From positions 62,001 to 126,000 of the forward strand of contig JBBELK010000033.1 of assembly GCA_037783545.1 (NCBI GenBank): a stretch of DNA of 64,000 bases. Direction: 5' to 3'. The position numbers and the translations under genes are program-made. Below the pieces are notes generated by a model. The model made no database searches. It had not been told where the DNA came from and saw nothing but the letters and a program-made list of their open reading frames with translations. This stretch comes from Henricia sp. BOLD:AAB3569 (taxonomy: Eukaryota; Echinodermata; Asteroidea; Spinulosida; Echinasteridae). This document shows positions 61,761 to 64,000 of this stretch, piece after piece; within the stretch, counting starts at the first letter, position 1; every line of letters starts with the position of its first letter.

Positions 61761-62290
61761 GACGTGTTTGTTACGGACGGATCCGGATCCAGATCTGCGC
61801 AGATCATTGACCGTTTTCGACTTTAAGCTGCATGAGTCTTTGCAATTTTTCCGTCTTTCTTTGTGAGCATGGAGTTCACTTGCTTGATTTCCCCTCGGGT
61901 CTTAAGGTGACGCTCCATAGAAGTGGACGTTTAAGTTCATGTCGAAGTCAGTGTTTCTTTAGTCATGCTAATTTTCTGAGATGCACCAAGCTTGCGTCGA
62001 AGCCAGTCGAAAACAGCCCATAGGTGCACTCTCGTTCATTTCTCGCAGTTCCTGATCGAGACCCGTGGTCTTACGGACCCTTCTTGAGACGTGGTTCAGT
62101 ATAGGCCCTATACAAGATCCAAAATGGCGATGCAAACATTTTGTGCGTGTGTTTTGGTTCAGAAATTTGAGAAATATGATTTTAAAATGCTCACATGACT
62201 TGAGATCCTGATTGAGAGCAGTTTTGTTTGTTTTCGCACGGTAAAACGTCTCGGGATCTGGATTCGGATCCGCTACGAAACAAACGCGTC
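61761..62290. mobile_element. MITE with GACGTGTTTGTTACGGACGG end
   Basis: GACGTGTTTGTTACGGACGG plus ATCCGGATCCAGATC pairs with GATCTGGATTCGGATCC plus GCTACGAAACAAACGCGTC. 530 bp; no ORF. Several GGATCC sites. Confidence 0.78.
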
Positions 62291-62461
62291 TAATGTACAA
62301 TATATATATATCTTGGCCTTAAAATGCCTGTAATAAATGTAATAGAAATGCCACAGTTTTGTAAAGTTCCGTTTAATTTCGTCGTTCTTGAAAGCATGAC
62401 CAGAAACTCGTTTATGACGTAACCATGTCTTCAACCAATGAGCAGTTAATGAGCAGCTCCG

Positions 62462-62590
62462 CGTGTCACCGACAGTGCTGCGTTTCCCACTGGTTTCAGT
62501 GCTTCTGTGCACTCGTCTATGGAAAGCCGGGTACTTGTTGTTGGCGAACGTTGCAAACGTTTGTAATGTTCGCGTGTTTGGAACGTTCCA
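62462..62590. mobile_element. MITE, family 'GCTGCGTTC-AACGTT' copy 4
   Basis: TGCTGCGTTTCCCACTGGTT at the left and GTGTTTGGAACGTTCC at the right, with TTGGCGAACGTTGCAAACGT inside. Ends diverged. Confidence 0.7.
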
Positions 62591-62834
62591 CATAGGCAAC
62601 GCAAACGTTGATAACATTGTTGTTTAACACATGCACAACAAGAAACCATCTTTCAGCAACAATACATTTTTTTATTAAGCCATCATAATGATTAAGCCTG
62701 GGTCTCAGCTCAAATGATGCAATGTTTGAGACTGAGCAGCCATCCACTTATCACTGCGGCCGTGCCCGAGTTCACTGACTGCGTCTTGAAAATACTGCGT
62801 CTTTGTTACTTAAACCTTTCAACAATGGAGGCAC

Positions 62835-63276
62835 AATGCATAGTTCCGACCTGTCAATCAATCGAACCCACCGACCAATCACAACAGAGCTAGCAGATAT
62901 CACTGACATAGGTCTCACAACAACATGATCACGCGATATGTTCTGCCGGCCCCATACAATTTGTACAGTGTTGTATGCGATGATCCGGGTGAATTTTTGG
63001 TTTCAAGGCCGTTCGTTTCGTTGTTCAAAGGTACGAAAGCACGTATGTCATGATATGACATCCCTGTATTACTGGCCCTTTACTCTGTGTGTTCTAAGAT
63101 AACTGTCGACCCTGAAACATCAATGCCTTTGAGTTTTCTCCAATGAATCTGTGCTTTCCGTTGAAAGTCCCATTGCTTTGTGCGTAGTGTGTCGCCATTT
63201 TTGACGATAGCGTGTGAGCCATAGCAACAATATCCACGGGGGCGGGGCTAACTAGGCAAACTCGGAACTATGCATT
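62835..63276. mobile_element. MITE family AATGCATAGTTCCGA, copy 3 (inverted)
   Basis: AATGCATAGTTCCGACCTG and AACTCGGAACTATGCATT ends. The body is the reverse complement of copies 1 and 2 (AACTGTCGACCCTGAAACAT). 442 bp. Confidence 0.9.
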
Positions 63277-63389
63277 ATGTGCAACCATGCATGTCCTCAA
63301 GGAACAAAGAAACTTCCCATGAAATGTCTGAATTATTATCTAAAAGCTTACTCGTGAAGATGGTTATGGTAGTAATCATCCTGTAAAAC

Positions 63390-63720
63390 TATTTCGTCTG
63401 AAGTGCCCCCATTGACAAAACTATTTGAATCTCCAAAGATCGTCTGTTTAATACAGTAGGCGATCTTTGGAGCCATTCATTCATGCACAAAAACCGTACT
63501 TGGATTTTTCAGTTTTTCTAAAGTATTACTGCATCTATGTGGCTGACATTTCTACAAGGTAGTTTTCTTGACATAGGCTTTTAATTACGAGTGGGCTTTT
63601 AATTACGAGTGGGCTTTTAATTACGAGTGGGCTTTTAATTACGAGTGGGCTTTTAATTACGAGTGGAAATCACGTTGTTTTTAACAGTTTATCAATCATG
63701 TATACTACCTTTAAAGGACC
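63390..63720 (-). repeat. Dispersed repeat (partner of 12665-12900) with a 23-bp tandem insert
   Basis: CGATCTTTGGAGCCATTCAT and TGCACAAAAACCGTACTT mirror the 12.8-kb copy. At 63572-63665 the unit GGCTTTTAATTACGAGTG (about 18 bp) is repeated five times, an expansion missing from the 12.7-kb copy. Confidence 0.75.
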
Positions 63721-64000
63721 TATCATTCGCAAGATACAACTTTTTGCAGGTACGTGGACTAAGAGTGTAAAATATCCAAGAAAGAAATGTTTAGCTACAT
63801 AGATGCATCAATGCTTCAGAAAACCTTGAAAATTTATATATGGATTTTGTGTACAAGTGAATAGTAAAAAAGTCCCGTTGTCAATTTTCAACATGAAATA
63901 CCATTTTTGACGGAAATAAATTCATGTGGTGTTTGTTACCATTGCTATCAACACTTTGAGTAAGGTTTTTCATGTCAACTCATGAAAAACAAAATTGGAT

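Overview
This is eukaryotic nuclear DNA. Genes are split by GT-AG introns, intergenic space is long and AT-rich, and the window is packed with short inverted-repeat transposons (MITEs), tRNA-headed SINEs, a solo LTR, a LINE tail and minisatellites. The protein families point to an animal. A repeat with the ends TTAAAGGAACACG and an inner hairpin reading ATTTATGGGAGTCAAAAT, which I associate with echinoderm DNA, and the sulfotransferase-like 'BCAT-like' gene suggest an invertebrate deuterostome. An echinoderm, perhaps a sea star, is my best guess; amphioxus or a hemichordate is not excluded.

Four genes are recognisable. (1) The 3' end of MCM6 (replicative helicase subunit) lies at 403-1123 on +, with a partial tandem copy of its penultimate exon. 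(2) COA3 (cytochrome oxidase assembly factor 3) lies at about 11.4-11.7 kb on -. Its 3' end runs into a 3.94 kb foldback transposon with two 1,723-bp arms (7472-11408). (3) A one-exon-ORF P-loop sulfotransferase-like gene lies at 14249-15148 on -. (4) POFUT2 (GDP-fucose protein O-fucosyltransferase 2) runs on - from 55539 down to 33128. All eight coding exons can be placed, and together they give 443 codons plus a stop.

POFUT2 holds the two most interesting structures. First, exon 4 exists in two diverged 67-nt versions (45269-45335 and 46323-46389) with identical splice phases; they must be used one at a time. Second, the 3' third of the gene carries an interleaved inverted duplication/triplication (33.15-41.44 kb): exon 7 is present three times and exons 6 and 8 twice, the middle copy is inverted, and both novel joins show 2-bp microhomology. 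It is either a real template-switch rearrangement or an assembly collapse of one.

Layout: 1-1.2 kb MCM6 end; 1.2-5.0 kb MITEs, SINE heads and a 171-179 bp satellite; 5.8-7.2 kb a TIR element holding a minisatellite that holds a solo LTR; 7.47-11.41 kb foldback element; 11.4-11.7 kb COA3; 13.4-13.97 kb LINE tail; 14.2-15.15 kb sulfotransferase-like gene; 16.93-17.31 kb a 376-bp perfect-symmetry palindrome; 19.9-20.8 kb a 31-bp minisatellite; 25.1-27.3 kb a 40-bp minisatellite of 56 units; 28.0-28.2 kb a poly-G tract; 32.3-32.9 kb a 79-bp array of tRNA-like heads; 33.1-55.5 kb POFUT2, whose introns carry many insertions including an unrecognised, disrupted ORF (about 49.5-50.5 kb); 55.6-58.35 kb a TIR element 75 bp upstream of the POFUT2 start; 59.8-61.3 kb two possible exons of an unknown + strand gene; 61.8-63.7 kb more MITEs. 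The genes belong to unrelated pathways (DNA replication, mitochondrial respiration, sulfation, ER protein glycosylation), and nothing suggests co-regulation.
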